Both the position numbers and the translations under genes were made by a program. DNA of 64,000 nt from PALSA-1004 sp963804885 (lineage in GTDB: Bacteria; Pseudomonadota; Gammaproteobacteria; Burkholderiales; SG8-41). Numbering within the stretch: position 1 is the first letter of the stretch; each line of letters starts with the position of its first letter. Positions 37,365-45,895 of the stretch are shown here, one piece after another. Below the pieces are notes generated by a model, which saw only the letters and a program-made list of their open reading frames with translations, made no database searches and had not been told where the DNA came from. The stretch spans positions 62,001 through 126,000 of the forward strand of contig CAWDSF010000001.1 of NCBI GenBank assembly GCA_963804885.1, read 5' to 3'.

Positions 37365-37730
37365 GTGCGCCATATTGTTGCCGGCGTTCTATCAGTTCCG
37401 CTGGTCTTCATGATGGTCAACGCAGAAGCTGCCAACTGCACTCTGCGGTCAGACATGTTGAGAGGTGCGTGGGTGCAAGTAAATCGAGCAGGCTTCTTCG
37501 AGCAGATGGAATTCACCTCAAAAGGTGGAAACAACTCGTTTAGCTCGTGGCTTCACGATCGTCCTGAGATCGCTGGCGCCACGTGGATACTCGAAGACTG
37601 CGTCCTCCGAATCACCAAGCAAGACGATAGCTCATTGTCGTTCGTGTATGCCGTCAGCATGAAGGGAAGTCGGCTGGAATTGCGGGAACCGGGTCAACCT
37701 GTCGCAAGGTACAAGCGAGTTAAGGAATGA
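37365..37730 (+). CDS. Small exported protein of unknown function (possible integron cassette gene)
   Basis: About 121 residues from the GTG at 37365; the frame continues up to a GTG at 37320, but the added residues lack signal-peptide character. Signal VAGVLSVPLVFMMVNAEAA, then a small domain with two cysteines (NCTLR, EDCVLR) and alternating strand-like segments. The base composition is less G+C-rich than the neighbours. The sequence GTTAGGGC at 37350 and an attC-like fold just after the stop suggest a gene cassette. No family recognised. Confidence 0.55.
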   Translation: MRHIVAGVLSVPLVFMMVNAEAANCTLRSDMLRGAWVQVNRAGFFEQMEFTSKGGNNSFSSWLHDRPEIAGATWILEDCVLRITKQDDSSLSFVYAVSMKGSRLELREPGQPVARYKRVKE

Positions 37731-37732
37731 GC

Positions 37733-37810
37733 CCCTAACCTCTCCATCGAGCGGACGTCCCAAAGACCTCTTCGCGCCCTTTGGCCCGTCGCTCATGTCG
37801 AACGTTACGC
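37733..37810 (+). repeat. attC-like recombination site 1
   Basis: CCCTAAC at 37733-37739 and GTTACGC at 37804-37810 are placed like the R'' and R' boxes. Between them, AGCGGACG (37750-37757) pairs with CGTCGCT (37787-37793), leaving one extrahelical G, and CCAAAG (37760-37765) pairs with CTTTGG (37779-37784). This one-sided bulge is a hallmark of integron attC sites. CCCTAAC is also the exact complement of GTTAGGG at 37350, as expected for one cassette's own ends. Confidence 0.5.
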
Positions 37811-37821
37811 AAGGAGCATCG

Positions 37822-38172
37822 ATGAAGGTCAAGCGCATCGTCTCAAATGTCGCTGCGTCCGACGTAGAGAAGGCAAACGCCTTCTATGAAGAGATTCTCG
37901 GCCTCAAAGTCCTCATGGACCTTGGCTGGATACGAACATACGGCTCTAGTTCAAAGATGACGATTCAGGTCAGCGTGATGTCCGAAGGCGGGTCTGGCAC
38001 GGCTGTTCCGGATATGTCGATTGAAGTGGACAATGTTGAAGAGGCTCTAATGAGAGTCCGGAACGCGGGTATCGCTATCGAATACGGTCCGGCGACCGAG
38101 CCCTGGGGAGTGCGTAGATTCTACGTCCGTGATCCGTTCGGAAAGTTGATCAACATCCTGCAGCACGAATAA
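37822..38172 (+). CDS. VOC (glyoxalase/bleomycin-resistance fold) family protein
   Basis: 116 residues. ATG 37822 lies five bases after AAGGAG. Single VOC module: KRIVSNVAASDVEKANAFYEEILGLKVLMDLGW, then MSIEVDNVEEALMRVRNAGIAI and RRFYVRDPFGKLINILQHE with the terminal Glu. Small VOC proteins are common integron cassette cargo. Its activity cannot be told from sequence. The gene is bracketed by two attC-like sites about 450 bases apart. Confidence 0.82.
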   Translation: MKVKRIVSNVAASDVEKANAFYEEILGLKVLMDLGWIRTYGSSSKMTIQVSVMSEGGSGTAVPDMSIEVDNVEEALMRVRNAGIAIEYGPATEPWGVRRFYVRDPFGKLINILQHE

Positions 38173-38182
38173 CTAGCGTGCA

Positions 38183-38259
38183 CCCTAACAGCGCATTGTT
38201 GATCGGCACCTCCAACTTGCCGCGCTGCGCATGTGCGCGGGACAATGCGGACATTAGCC
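38183..38259 (+). repeat. attC-like recombination site 2 (degenerate)
   Basis: CCCTAAC at 38183-38189 and ATTAGCC at 38253-38259 occupy the box positions, although the first base of the latter should be G. CGCATTGT and ACAATGCG form an 8-base inner pairing. It is less canonical than site 1 and could be a simple intergenic palindrome. Confidence 0.3.
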
Positions 38260-38305
38260 GGAACGGTCGAAAATGTTGTTCGTAGTGACATCACAGGAGG
38301 GAGTT

Positions 38306-38755
38306 ATGAAGATGAAAGCAAAGTTGGTTTCAGTAGTCGGAGCCGCGGTGGTCGCCTGCTCGCTGGGAGTCGCGATAGCCCAGGGTAAGAAGGAGCCGGT
38401 TTTCGTGGATTCCGGTAAGGCGGATTTCAAGGAGGTCGTTCCGGGGATCAAGAAAAAGATCCTGTGGGGTAATTACGATGTAGGGCCTTATGGTGGCTTC
38501 ACGAAGTTCGATCCAGGCCATACCAATCCGCTGCATACCCATACCAATGAAGTCCGGATCGTCGTGCTGCAGGGCGCCTACATTTACAAGCCCCAGAACG
38601 GCACCGAACGACGGGTTGGTGTCGGGTCCTATCTCTCCATTCCGGGCGGCGACGTGCACGTGAGCGCGGGAGACCCGAAGGAAGGCGCGCTCCTCTACGA
38701 GGAGTCGCCCGGGAAGTTTGACCTCAAGGTCGTGGATCAAAAAGGCAAGAAGTAG
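38306..38755 (+). CDS. Exported cupin-like protein
   Basis: 149 residues with an ideal AGGAGG site. Signal VVGAAVVACSLGVAIAQ, then a single cupin barrel: HTNPLHTHTNEVRIVVLQGAYIY with two or three metal-type His, GVGSYLSIPGGDVHVS with the second-motif His. The subgroup resembles DUF4437-type exported cupins. Lies just after the second attC-like site and could be part of the accessory block. Confidence 0.75.
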   Translation: MKMKAKLVSVVGAAVVACSLGVAIAQGKKEPVFVDSGKADFKEVVPGIKKKILWGNYDVGPYGGFTKFDPGHTNPLHTHTNEVRIVVLQGAYIYKPQNGTERRVGVGSYLSIPGGDVHVSAGDPKEGALLYEESPGKFDLKVVDQKGKK

Positions 38756-38820
38756 CGGGTCGGCTCGAGGTCTGAATTCCGCGTTCCACGATGGCTGGGC
38801 AGCGTGATTGTCAGCCTCGC

Positions 38821-39363
38821 ATGAAGCGAGTAGCCATCTTCGGCAACGCCGGCGGCGGTAAATCGACGCTGGCGCGCGAACTGGCGGCAATCACCGGATT
38901 GCCGCTGCACGTGGTCGATATGCTTGAATTCAGGCCGGGCGGTGCTGCCGTTCCGCCGGAAGAATATGTGCGGGCGCATGGCGCTCTGATCGCTGGTGAA
39001 GAATGGATAATCGACGGCTATGGGGGAAAGACCGTATGGGAAAGATTGGATGCGGCCGATACCCTGATCCATGTTGACTTGCCCCTCGCAGCGCATGCAA
39101 TCGGGGTCACGAAGCGGCTCGTGAAAGGTTTGTTTTCACCGCCGCAAGGGTGGCCGGAAGGCAGCCCGGTTATTGCCAGCTCGCTTAGCAGTTACCGCGT
39201 GCTCTGGCCATGTAACCGTCACCTGACGCCGAAGTACCGTTCGTACGTGTCAGGAGCAGCGGAAAAGAAGCGAATCGTTCACTTGCGCTCCAGGCGGCAG
39301 ATAAAGGAGTTTCTCGAAGCCACGAACCGTGAAGTGAGTTTGGCCCGAAGTAATGCGGCCTAA
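38821..39363 (+). CDS. P-loop NTPase, topology-modulation / adenylate-kinase-like protein
   Basis: 180 residues. Walker A VAIFGNAGGGKSTLA at residues 4-18, then LPLHVVDMLEFRPG, EEWIIDGYGGKTVWERLDAADTLIHVDLP with the Walker-B-like Asp. The fold is that of small kinases annotated as FlaR-like topology modulation proteins. Start at 38821 places the P-loop at the usual position; the frame extends to 38791 without conserved sequence. Substrate unknown. Confidence 0.75.
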   Translation: MKRVAIFGNAGGGKSTLARELAAITGLPLHVVDMLEFRPGGAAVPPEEYVRAHGALIAGEEWIIDGYGGKTVWERLDAADTLIHVDLPLAAHAIGVTKRLVKGLFSPPQGWPEGSPVIASSLSSYRVLWPCNRHLTPKYRSYVSGAAEKKRIVHLRSRRQIKEFLEATNREVSLARSNAA

Positions 39364-39380
39364 GATAGGAGTTCAATGCA

Positions 39381-39686
39381 ATGACGCGCGGCAAAAACTT
39401 GATGCTTTATCTTGCATTGCTGATTTGCGGCGGTGTGTTGGCAACCGTGTACGGCGGCGATGCCCGCTCGCAGAACAGCGTCGAGGCATCGAAGGAGCGC
39501 CCGAATACGGATAAGGCCGCAGCAAAAAACATGGAAGGCTTCGACTGCGGGTCCGGCAAGCCCGGATGGAAACGAGCCAAGGCAATCACGCCCAACCTCG
39601 TGCCTCCGTGCAACACGGGTAGCGGCGGAATGTGCGAGCAGTTTTTCGAGTATGTGCCGGGTACCGGCTGGTGTCGTCCGCGCTGA
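39381..39686 (+). CDS. Small exported protein with C-terminal cysteines
   Basis: 101 residues. Signal peptide LYLALLICGGVLATVYG, then a short mature part with four cysteines (GFDCGSGKPGW, PPCNTGSGGMCEQFF, GWCRP), probably disulfide-linked. Its TGA overlaps the ATG of the next Bug gene as TGATG, suggesting coupling. No family recognised. Confidence 0.6.
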   Translation: MTRGKNLMLYLALLICGGVLATVYGGDARSQNSVEASKERPNTDKAAAKNMEGFDCGSGKPGWKRAKAITPNLVPPCNTGSGGMCEQFFEYVPGTGWCRPR

Positions 39687-40681
39687 TGGCCGCTCGATCG
39701 GGTGCGCATGTCCCAAACAAGCCGCGCATCGCAGTGCTTGGTTCGCTCGCTCTGTTGCTCGCGACGGCAGCTGCTTCGGCCCAAACCTATCCAGCTAAAC
39801 CCGTCAGGCTGCTGATCGGTTTTGCCGCGGGCGGAGGTGCGGACATCATCGCGCGCTCGCTGAGTCCGCGGCTTACGGAAGCGCTCGGCCAGCAGATCAT
39901 CGCCGACAACCGGCCGGGCGCCAACGGCATCATCGCTGCGGAGCTTGCCGCCAAGGCCGCGCCCGACGGCTACACACTGCTCGTTGCCCCGGGGAATTAC
40001 GCTTTTGCGCCCGCGATGTACGCGAAGCTGTCGTTCGATATGGCGAACGCGTTCGCGCCGGTCAGCAAGCTGGCTGAGACGCCGCTGCTCGTCGTCGTCC
40101 ACCCGTCGCTGCCGGTGAAGACCATTCCACAGCTCGTCGCTCTAGCCAAGGCGCGGCCCGGCGGACTTGCGTACGCATCCGGTGGAATTGGTGGTTCCGC
40201 GCATCTCGCGACGGAGCTCTTTCGCTCGATTACGCAGGTTTCGATGGTGCACGTTCCATACAAGGGCACCGGTGCAGCGATTACCGACCTGATCGGCGGC
40301 CAGGTGCCGCTGTGCTTTTGCACCTTGCCTTCAGTGTTCCCCCACGCCAAAAGCGGCCGGCTGCGCGCACTTGCCGTAACGACCGAGCGGCGCTCGCTCG
40401 CTGCGCCGGACATACCGACGGTCGCGGAAGCCGGCGTGCGCAACTACGAGATGAGCCAGTGGTATGGCCTGCTTGCGCCGGCCGGCACATCACCGGCCGT
40501 GATCGAGCGCCTGAACGCGGAAATCAATAAAGCACTCAAGCATCCGGACGTGCTCACCCGCATGCAGGCCGAGGGCGCCGATCCCGCGGGCAGCTCGCCG
40601 CAGGAATTCGGCGCTTTCTTCACGGCGGAAATTGCCAAATGGACGCAGGTCGTGCAAAAAGCGGGAATCCGCGTCGACTAA
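39686..40681 (+). CDS. Bug-family substrate-binding protein
   Basis: 331 residues from ATG 39686, which overlaps the stop of the small exported gene. Signal ends AASAQ, then TYPAKPVRLLIGFAAGG. First loop AGGGADIIAR, IIADNRPGANG, KAAPDGYTLL, HVPYKGTGAAITD, and a Cys-x-Cys-like CFCTLP segment at about 210, unusual for the family. C-terminus FFTAEIAKWTQVVQKAGIRVD. Confidence 0.9.
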   Translation: MAARSGAHVPNKPRIAVLGSLALLLATAAASAQTYPAKPVRLLIGFAAGGGADIIARSLSPRLTEALGQQIIADNRPGANGIIAAELAAKAAPDGYTLLVAPGNYAFAPAMYAKLSFDMANAFAPVSKLAETPLLVVVHPSLPVKTIPQLVALAKARPGGLAYASGGIGGSAHLATELFRSITQVSMVHVPYKGTGAAITDLIGGQVPLCFCTLPSVFPHAKSGRLRALAVTTERRSLAAPDIPTVAEAGVRNYEMSQWYGLLAPAGTSPAVIERLNAEINKALKHPDVLTRMQAEGADPAGSSPQEFGAFFTAEIAKWTQVVQKAGIRVD

Positions 40682-40733
40682 CGTCGCGACAATCGCCCGG
40701 CCGTTAAATAAACGCGGGCCATCGCTGAAATTC

Positions 40734-41309
40734 GTGAACCTCACTGCTCAGATCAACCGCAAGCTCTTCTGGCGGATGATCGCGCTCGGCGTCGTCTGCA
40801 TCGGCGCCGGCGGGACTTTCGCGTGGCTCGACCATGCAGTGAACCAGGAGTCGGAATACCGCCGTGGCTGGGTCGACGGCGAAGGGCGTTTGTACGAAGT
40901 CGGAATACGCCGGGCCGCGCCGAATACCGGCGCCGATTATGAGATGACCGCTCGTTACCTGTTGACTGTCGGCGGACGCGACTACGAGGGCGCGCAAATC
41001 GCGGGCAGCTACCGCAGCAAGTCGGCGGCCGAAGTAAGGTCGCTGATCGTGCCATTCGCAGCCGAGGCCGCGGAGTTCAGCCTGCAGGACTTGGGCCCGC
41101 TCAATCCTCAGCGCACCTGGAACGTCGCCTACCGGCCGGTGAAGGCCCGCTACGATCCGCGTGATCCTGCGCGTTCGGAGATCCTGCTCGCCCCTGACGA
41201 TTGGCTGCTGGGCGGCACCGGGATGGTGTTATTTTTGGCCGGCGCAGCGCTATGCGTGTTTGCGTGGCCTGCGGCACGGCGCCGCAAAAGCAATCCACGC
41301 CGGTCCTGA
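40734..41309 (+). CDS. DUF3592-like membrane protein
   Basis: About 191 residues from the GTG at 40734; the frame begins inside the upstream Bug gene, which I reject. One membrane helix near the N-terminus (MIALGVVCIGAGGTFAWL) and one near the C-terminus (GGTGMVLFLAGAALCVFAWP) enclose an extracytoplasmic beta-rich domain of about 120 residues. This layout, with a central YRRGWVDGEGRLYEVG, matches DUF3592 proteins of unknown role. Confidence 0.65.
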   Translation: MNLTAQINRKLFWRMIALGVVCIGAGGTFAWLDHAVNQESEYRRGWVDGEGRLYEVGIRRAAPNTGADYEMTARYLLTVGGRDYEGAQIAGSYRSKSAAEVRSLIVPFAAEAAEFSLQDLGPLNPQRTWNVAYRPVKARYDPRDPARSEILLAPDDWLLGGTGMVLFLAGAALCVFAWPAARRRKSNPRRS

Positions 41310-41410
41310 TCCCAGCATTTCCGCAGACGTTGCATCGCCTCAGTCCTACGACAGTTTAGGACTAGCGCTTAGGGCGGCTCCGCGGCAAAGCCGCTAGGCT
41401 CCACCGTAGA

Positions 41411-43360
41411 GTGGATCCAAGGCGCCCATCGTTTTCCTTCAAACGCAGCCACGCAATTTTGCTGGGTCTTCTGCTGGCATTCGCGGCCGGCGTGATGCTG
41501 TTCGACTGGAACTGGCTGCGCCCCTCGCTCGTGAATTACCTCGCCAAGAAATCGGGCCGCGAAATCCGCATCGACGATTTGCACGTGAATCTTGGCTGGC
41601 CAATCGCGCCGACCGTGCGCTTGCGCGGAGTGCGTGTCGGGAATGCGCCATGGGCATCGCGCCAGCCGATGGCGGTCGCGGCAGAGGCGGCGTTCACCTT
41701 TTCCGCCAAAAGTCTGTGGTCAGACCTGGTCGTCATTACGCGACTTGTGCTGGTCGACGCCAACGTCAGCATGGAAAGAAAAGCCGATGGCCTGCGCAAC
41801 TGGCGGCTGACGAATCCCGAGGACCGCGGGCCCGGCATCATTCGCGTGATGACGCTCGATGCGCGGCGCTCCACGATCCACTTCATCAATGAGGCGATCG
41901 ATTTCGAGATCGTCGCGAAGACCGCGCCGATAGACGGCAGCGCGAACGTCCCTGCGGTCGACGACGCATTGCTCAACGATTTAACCGTCAAAGGAAAATA
42001 CCAGGGCGTGCCGTTCACTGGCGCGGCGCGCATCGGCACGTTCATGAGCTTTCGCGATTCGCTCGAGTGGTTTCCGCTGCGCGGCCATTTGAGCGCCGGC
42101 AAGACGCGCCTCGACATTGACGGGAAGCTCGCGGACATTTTTGATCTGGGTCCGGTCGATGCGCAGATCCGTCTCGCCGGCGACTCGCTGGCGCACGTTC
42201 ACCCGTTCCTGCAATTCAAGCCGCCGCCCACGCGTGCGTACCGGCTCGAGGCCAAACTCCGGCAGGAGAACGGCAAGTACGAGTTCACGCAGCTCAAAGG
42301 CAAAGTCGGCGACGCGGACTTCGCGGGCGACGCAACCTATGATCGCAAGCCCGAGCGCCGGGTCGCGACCGCAACGCTGGACAGCGGCTCGGCGGATTTA
42401 ATCGATCTGGTTTTTCTTGCCGGCATGGATTACCGCAGGCTGCAGTCACAAAATGCTTCTGCTCCCGATAACACCGATGCGAAGGGCGCGCGGATTTTTT
42501 CGGCGCGGGTGCTTAATATCGGGCCGATGCAAAAATTCGACGCGCATATGAAGCTCGCGGTAAAGAAGTTTCGCGCTGCCGCATGGCCGGTCGACAGCTT
42601 GCGATTGACGGCGGACCTGGTCGACGGCGTGCTGCGGGTGAGCGAGCTCGACCTGGGTGCGGCCGGCGGACACGTCGCCGGCTCGCTCGAGTTCGACGCT
42701 AAGCAGGAGCCGCCTGCTGTAAGCGCGAACCTCGATGGCCGCAATCTGCGCCTGGCAAGAGTGATGTTCCCGAAACCAGCCGAAGTCACGAGCGAAGGAG
42801 GCGTACGCGCGCAATTGCGCGCAAGCGGCCGCGGCAAGTCGTTTGCCGCGATGGCGGGCAGCGCTACCGGCACGCTGGCCGCGGTGGTCGACGGCGGCAG
42901 CATTTCGAATCTGGTCGATGCCAAACTCGCGCTAAATCTCGGCAAGGTGCTGGGCCTGCGCATCCGCGGCGACCGGCCGATCCCGCTCCATTGTGCCGCG
43001 GCCGCGTTCGATTTCCGCAACGGCATCGGCAAATCGCAGGCGCTGGTATTGGAAACCGCGGAGACGCATACCGACGGGACCGGCGTCGTCGATCTGCGCA
43101 ATGAGACATTTGAATTGCTGTTGACGCCCCAGCCGAAAAAGCCGGGACTCTTTTCGCTCAAGTCGTCGATCCGCGTGCAGGGCGCTCTTAACAACGCCAG
43201 TTACAAAATCGACGATCGCGTTCCGCTCAAGCCGGGCGGCGCCGCGGCCGCGCCATCGACCATCGCGACATTATTCAAGCCGCTGCTGAACGAGCGCCGG
43301 CAAACGAGCCAATGCGCCCATTTGCTCGCGCCACTGGCCACCGCGCTGAACAACAAATGA
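41411..43360 (+). CDS. AsmA family protein
   Basis: 649 residues, GTG start. One N-terminal membrane helix (AILLGLLLAFAAGVMLFDW), then the AsmA start LRPSLVNYLAKKSGREIRIDDLHVNLGWP and long beta-rich periplasmic repeats, with the AsmA C-terminal region GGSISNLVDAKLALNLGKVLGLRI. AsmA-like proteins bridge the two membranes and are thought to take part in phospholipid transport or outer-membrane assembly. The preceding 100 bases hold only a short GC-rich inverted repeat (GGCGGCTCCG). Confidence 0.85.
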   Translation: MDPRRPSFSFKRSHAILLGLLLAFAAGVMLFDWNWLRPSLVNYLAKKSGREIRIDDLHVNLGWPIAPTVRLRGVRVGNAPWASRQPMAVAAEAAFTFSAKSLWSDLVVITRLVLVDANVSMERKADGLRNWRLTNPEDRGPGIIRVMTLDARRSTIHFINEAIDFEIVAKTAPIDGSANVPAVDDALLNDLTVKGKYQGVPFTGAARIGTFMSFRDSLEWFPLRGHLSAGKTRLDIDGKLADIFDLGPVDAQIRLAGDSLAHVHPFLQFKPPPTRAYRLEAKLRQENGKYEFTQLKGKVGDADFAGDATYDRKPERRVATATLDSGSADLIDLVFLAGMDYRRLQSQNASAPDNTDAKGARIFSARVLNIGPMQKFDAHMKLAVKKFRAAAWPVDSLRLTADLVDGVLRVSELDLGAAGGHVAGSLEFDAKQEPPAVSANLDGRNLRLARVMFPKPAEVTSEGGVRAQLRASGRGKSFAAMAGSATGTLAAVVDGGSISNLVDAKLALNLGKVLGLRIRGDRPIPLHCAAAAFDFRNGIGKSQALVLETAETHTDGTGVVDLRNETFELLLTPQPKKPGLFSLKSSIRVQGALNNASYKIDDRVPLKPGGAAAAPSTIATLFKPLLNERRQTSQCAHLLAPLATALNNK

Positions 43361-43371
43361 CGCGCTGCTGG

Positions 43372-44733
43372 CTACTCGGCGCCGAGCGTTTGCATGACCC
43401 AGTTCGCGGTCGAGCAGAGATTGCCGTCCTGATGATCGATGCCAAGCAACTGGAGGCCGAACGGCAAGTCTCCCGCCTGCATCACCGGCAGCGAGAATGC
43501 CGGGAAGCCGAGCCACGAGCCTGGCACGATGAAAGTGCGGCTGCCGCTGAATTCCAGGCCCTGGATCGCCGGGCCCGATGACGCGAGCGTGATGTAAGCG
43601 TCGGCGCCGATCTCGGCGGCAAGCCGCCGGCAATGCGCGCGTATGCTCTGCCGTTTTTCGAGCACCGTCAGATAATCCGCCGGGGACATCTTGCCGGCGC
43701 GATCCATCAGTCCGTGGATGCGCTTGCCGATCGCTTTGCCGTAGCGTGCGATGTATTCCTGAAACGGCCATTTCATCTCGTAGGCGACGATGTCGAGCGC
43801 GGTATCGATGTCGCGGTCGAGCGCCGTTTCGAACGCGGCGACGCGCGGGTCGTCGTCCTTGCCGACGATAGCGACACCCGCGGCGGCCAATGCTGCGATC
43901 ACCTCTTCAAATGCGTCTTCGGTGTTCGAGTCGATTTCGGTCCAGCCGCGCGTATACAAGCGGATTAATTTCTGCGGCTGCACTGCAAGCGGCAGCGATT
44001 CGCCCGCGCCGTTCATGAAACCGTAGCCGGGACTGCCGATGCCGAGCGAGATCTGGGAAGCCACGCGCCACACGTCTTCGAGCGTGGCGCCGATGACGCC
44101 CAGATGATCCTTGGTTGCCGACAGCGGATGCACGCCGGCCAAATTGAGCGCGCCTATGGTCGGCTTGAAGCCGACCGCCCCGCAATACGAAGCGGGGCGC
44201 AGCGTCGAGCCCTGCGTCTGTGTGCCGAGGCCGACGGGCATCATGCCGGAACCGACCGCCGCCGCAGTGCCGCTCGACGAGCCGCCGGGCGTACGCTTGA
44301 CATCGAACGGATTGGTCGTCGGCCCGGAAAAGCCGATCGCGAATTCGGTCGTGACGGTTTTGCCGAATATGATCGCACCGCCTTCGCGCAGCGCCTGCAC
44401 GCAGGCGGCATCCTGGCCCGACTGCCAGGCCTTGAACGCGGGCGAGTTCATCTGCGTCGGCATGTCCTTGGTCGCCATGATGTCCTTGATGCCGACCGGG
44501 CAGCCGTCGACCATCGAAAGCGGGCGTCCGGCTTTGTAGCGCTGCGTCGATTCGTCCGCTGCCTTGCGCGCGGCGGTGCGATCGAGCGTGACGAATGCTT
44601 TCACGCGCCCTTCGTTCTGGTTGACGTTGGCTATGCAGCGCTCGAGAAAATCGCGCGGCGTTTGCTTGCCGCTTTTGAATTCGGCGACTGCGCGCGCGAA
44701 AGAAACGACATACGGATTGCGCCATGCTTTCAT
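43372..44733 (-). CDS. Amidase signature family hydrolase
   Basis: 453 residues. The Ser-cisSer-Lys triad is visible: Lys in CPVGIKDIMATKD (near 82), cis-Ser in RTPGGSSSGTAAAV (near 155) and the nucleophile in GTQTQGSTLRPAS (near 180). The usual DTGGS reads QTQGS here. The ending SLPVMQAGDLPFGLQLLG is typical. Converts amides to acids in the cytosol; specificity unknown. Convergent with the AsmA gene and divergent from the four-Bug operon. Confidence 0.9.
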   Translation of the reverse strand: MKAWRNPYVVSFARAVAEFKSGKQTPRDFLERCIANVNQNEGRVKAFVTLDRTAARKAADESTQRYKAGRPLSMVDGCPVGIKDIMATKDMPTQMNSPAFKAWQSGQDAACVQALREGGAIIFGKTVTTEFAIGFSGPTTNPFDVKRTPGGSSSGTAAAVGSGMMPVGLGTQTQGSTLRPASYCGAVGFKPTIGALNLAGVHPLSATKDHLGVIGATLEDVWRVASQISLGIGSPGYGFMNGAGESLPLAVQPQKLIRLYTRGWTEIDSNTEDAFEEVIAALAAAGVAIVGKDDDPRVAAFETALDRDIDTALDIVAYEMKWPFQEYIARYGKAIGKRIHGLMDRAGKMSPADYLTVLEKRQSIRAHCRRLAAEIGADAYITLASSGPAIQGLEFSGSRTFIVPGSWLGFPAFSLPVMQAGDLPFGLQLLGIDHQDGNLCSTANWVMQTLGAE

Positions 44734-44779
44734 AGTGCGTTTTTCCTTGGCCGCACCGCCGTTGCGGTGATCGGTTTGT

Positions 44780-44785
44780 TATAAT
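44780..44785 (+). promoter_or_regulatory. Candidate -10 box for the four-Bug operon
   Basis: TATAAT about 115 bases before the first ATG of the operon (44902), in the divergent region with the amidase gene. No good -35 hexamer at the right spacing. Confidence 0.3.
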
Positions 44786-44901
44786 CGAAGCGGTTTATTT
44801 TTTTGCGCGCAGCGCGTGCCATTGCCGTACGTAGATACACCCTACATCTGGCGCTGCGGGAACTTCCCGGATTTTACCTGAACAATAAAGGAGGGCACGG
44901 C

Positions 44902-45864
44902 ATGAAGCTTCGTCTGCTGATCGTTGGCGCGGCGCTCACCGCAACGACCGCAGCTTCGCTGGCGCAGGATTATCCCGCGCGGCCGATCCGCCTGATCCTC
45001 GGCTTTGCGCCTGGCGGCAGCACGGATCTCGTCGCGCGCGTCGTCGGGCAGAAAATGGCCGAGGCGTGGGCACAGCAGGTCGTCGTCGACAATCGTCCCG
45101 GTGCCAACGGCATGATAGGGGCCGATCTCGTCGCCAAAGCGAATCCCGATGGTTACAGCCTGCTGCTGTCGAGCATCGGACCGATGGCGATCAACGCGAG
45201 CCTCTACAAGATGCCGTACGACATCGTCGCCGATTTTGCGCCGATCAGTTACACGGGCAACGTAACGAATCTGCTGGTCGTGCATCCGAGCGTCGCCGCG
45301 GCCAACGTAAAAGAACTGATTGCGCTCGCCAAGGCGCAGCCCGGCAAGCTCACTTTCGGCTCGAGCGGCACCGGCGGCGCGCCGCACATGGCCGTCGAGC
45401 TCTTCAAAATACTCGCCAAAGTGAACGTCGTGCACGTGCCGTATAAGGGCGGCGGCCCGGCGATGGCGGATCTCGTCGGCGGGCAGATTTCGGGCAGCTT
45501 CGCAAGCATGCCCTCGTCGATTCCGTTCGTGCGTGCCGGTAAGCTGCGCGCGCTTGCTGTCACGGCGCCGAAACGCTCACCTGCGGAGCCGCAGATCCCG
45601 ACCATCTCCGAGGCCGGCATTCCCGGCTTTGCGGTGCTCGACTGGCAGGGGCTTTTCACCACCGCGAAAACGCCGCCCGCGATCGTGAACAAGCTCAACG
45701 CCGAAGTCGTGCGTATACTCGCGCTGCCGGACGTGGTCGAGAAGCTCGCGGTCACCGGCGTGGAAATTCAAACCAGCACGCCCAGGGAGTGGGGCGACTT
45801 CGTCAAATCCGAAATCGCCAAGTGGGGCAAGGTCGTCAAAGAAGCCGGCATCAAGGTCGAATGA
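44902..45864 (+). CDS. Bug-family substrate-binding protein (operon gene 1)
   Basis: 320 residues from ATG 44902, preceded by AAAGGAGGG. Signal ends ASLAQ; mature start DYPARPIRLILGFAPGG. First loop GGSTDLVAR, VVVDNRPGANG, KANPDGYSLLL, HVPYKGGGPAMAD, C-terminus FVKSEIAKWGKVVKEAGIKVE. First of five close or overlapping genes. Confidence 0.92.
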   Translation: MKLRLLIVGAALTATTAASLAQDYPARPIRLILGFAPGGSTDLVARVVGQKMAEAWAQQVVVDNRPGANGMIGADLVAKANPDGYSLLLSSIGPMAINASLYKMPYDIVADFAPISYTGNVTNLLVVHPSVAAANVKELIALAKAQPGKLTFGSSGTGGAPHMAVELFKILAKVNVVHVPYKGGGPAMADLVGGQISGSFASMPSSIPFVRAGKLRALAVTAPKRSPAEPQIPTISEAGIPGFAVLDWQGLFTTAKTPPAIVNKLNAEVVRILALPDVVEKLAVTGVEIQTSTPREWGDFVKSEIAKWGKVVKEAGIKVE

Positions 45865-45895
45865 TCCGGAATAAGTACCAATGCGAGGAGACAGG

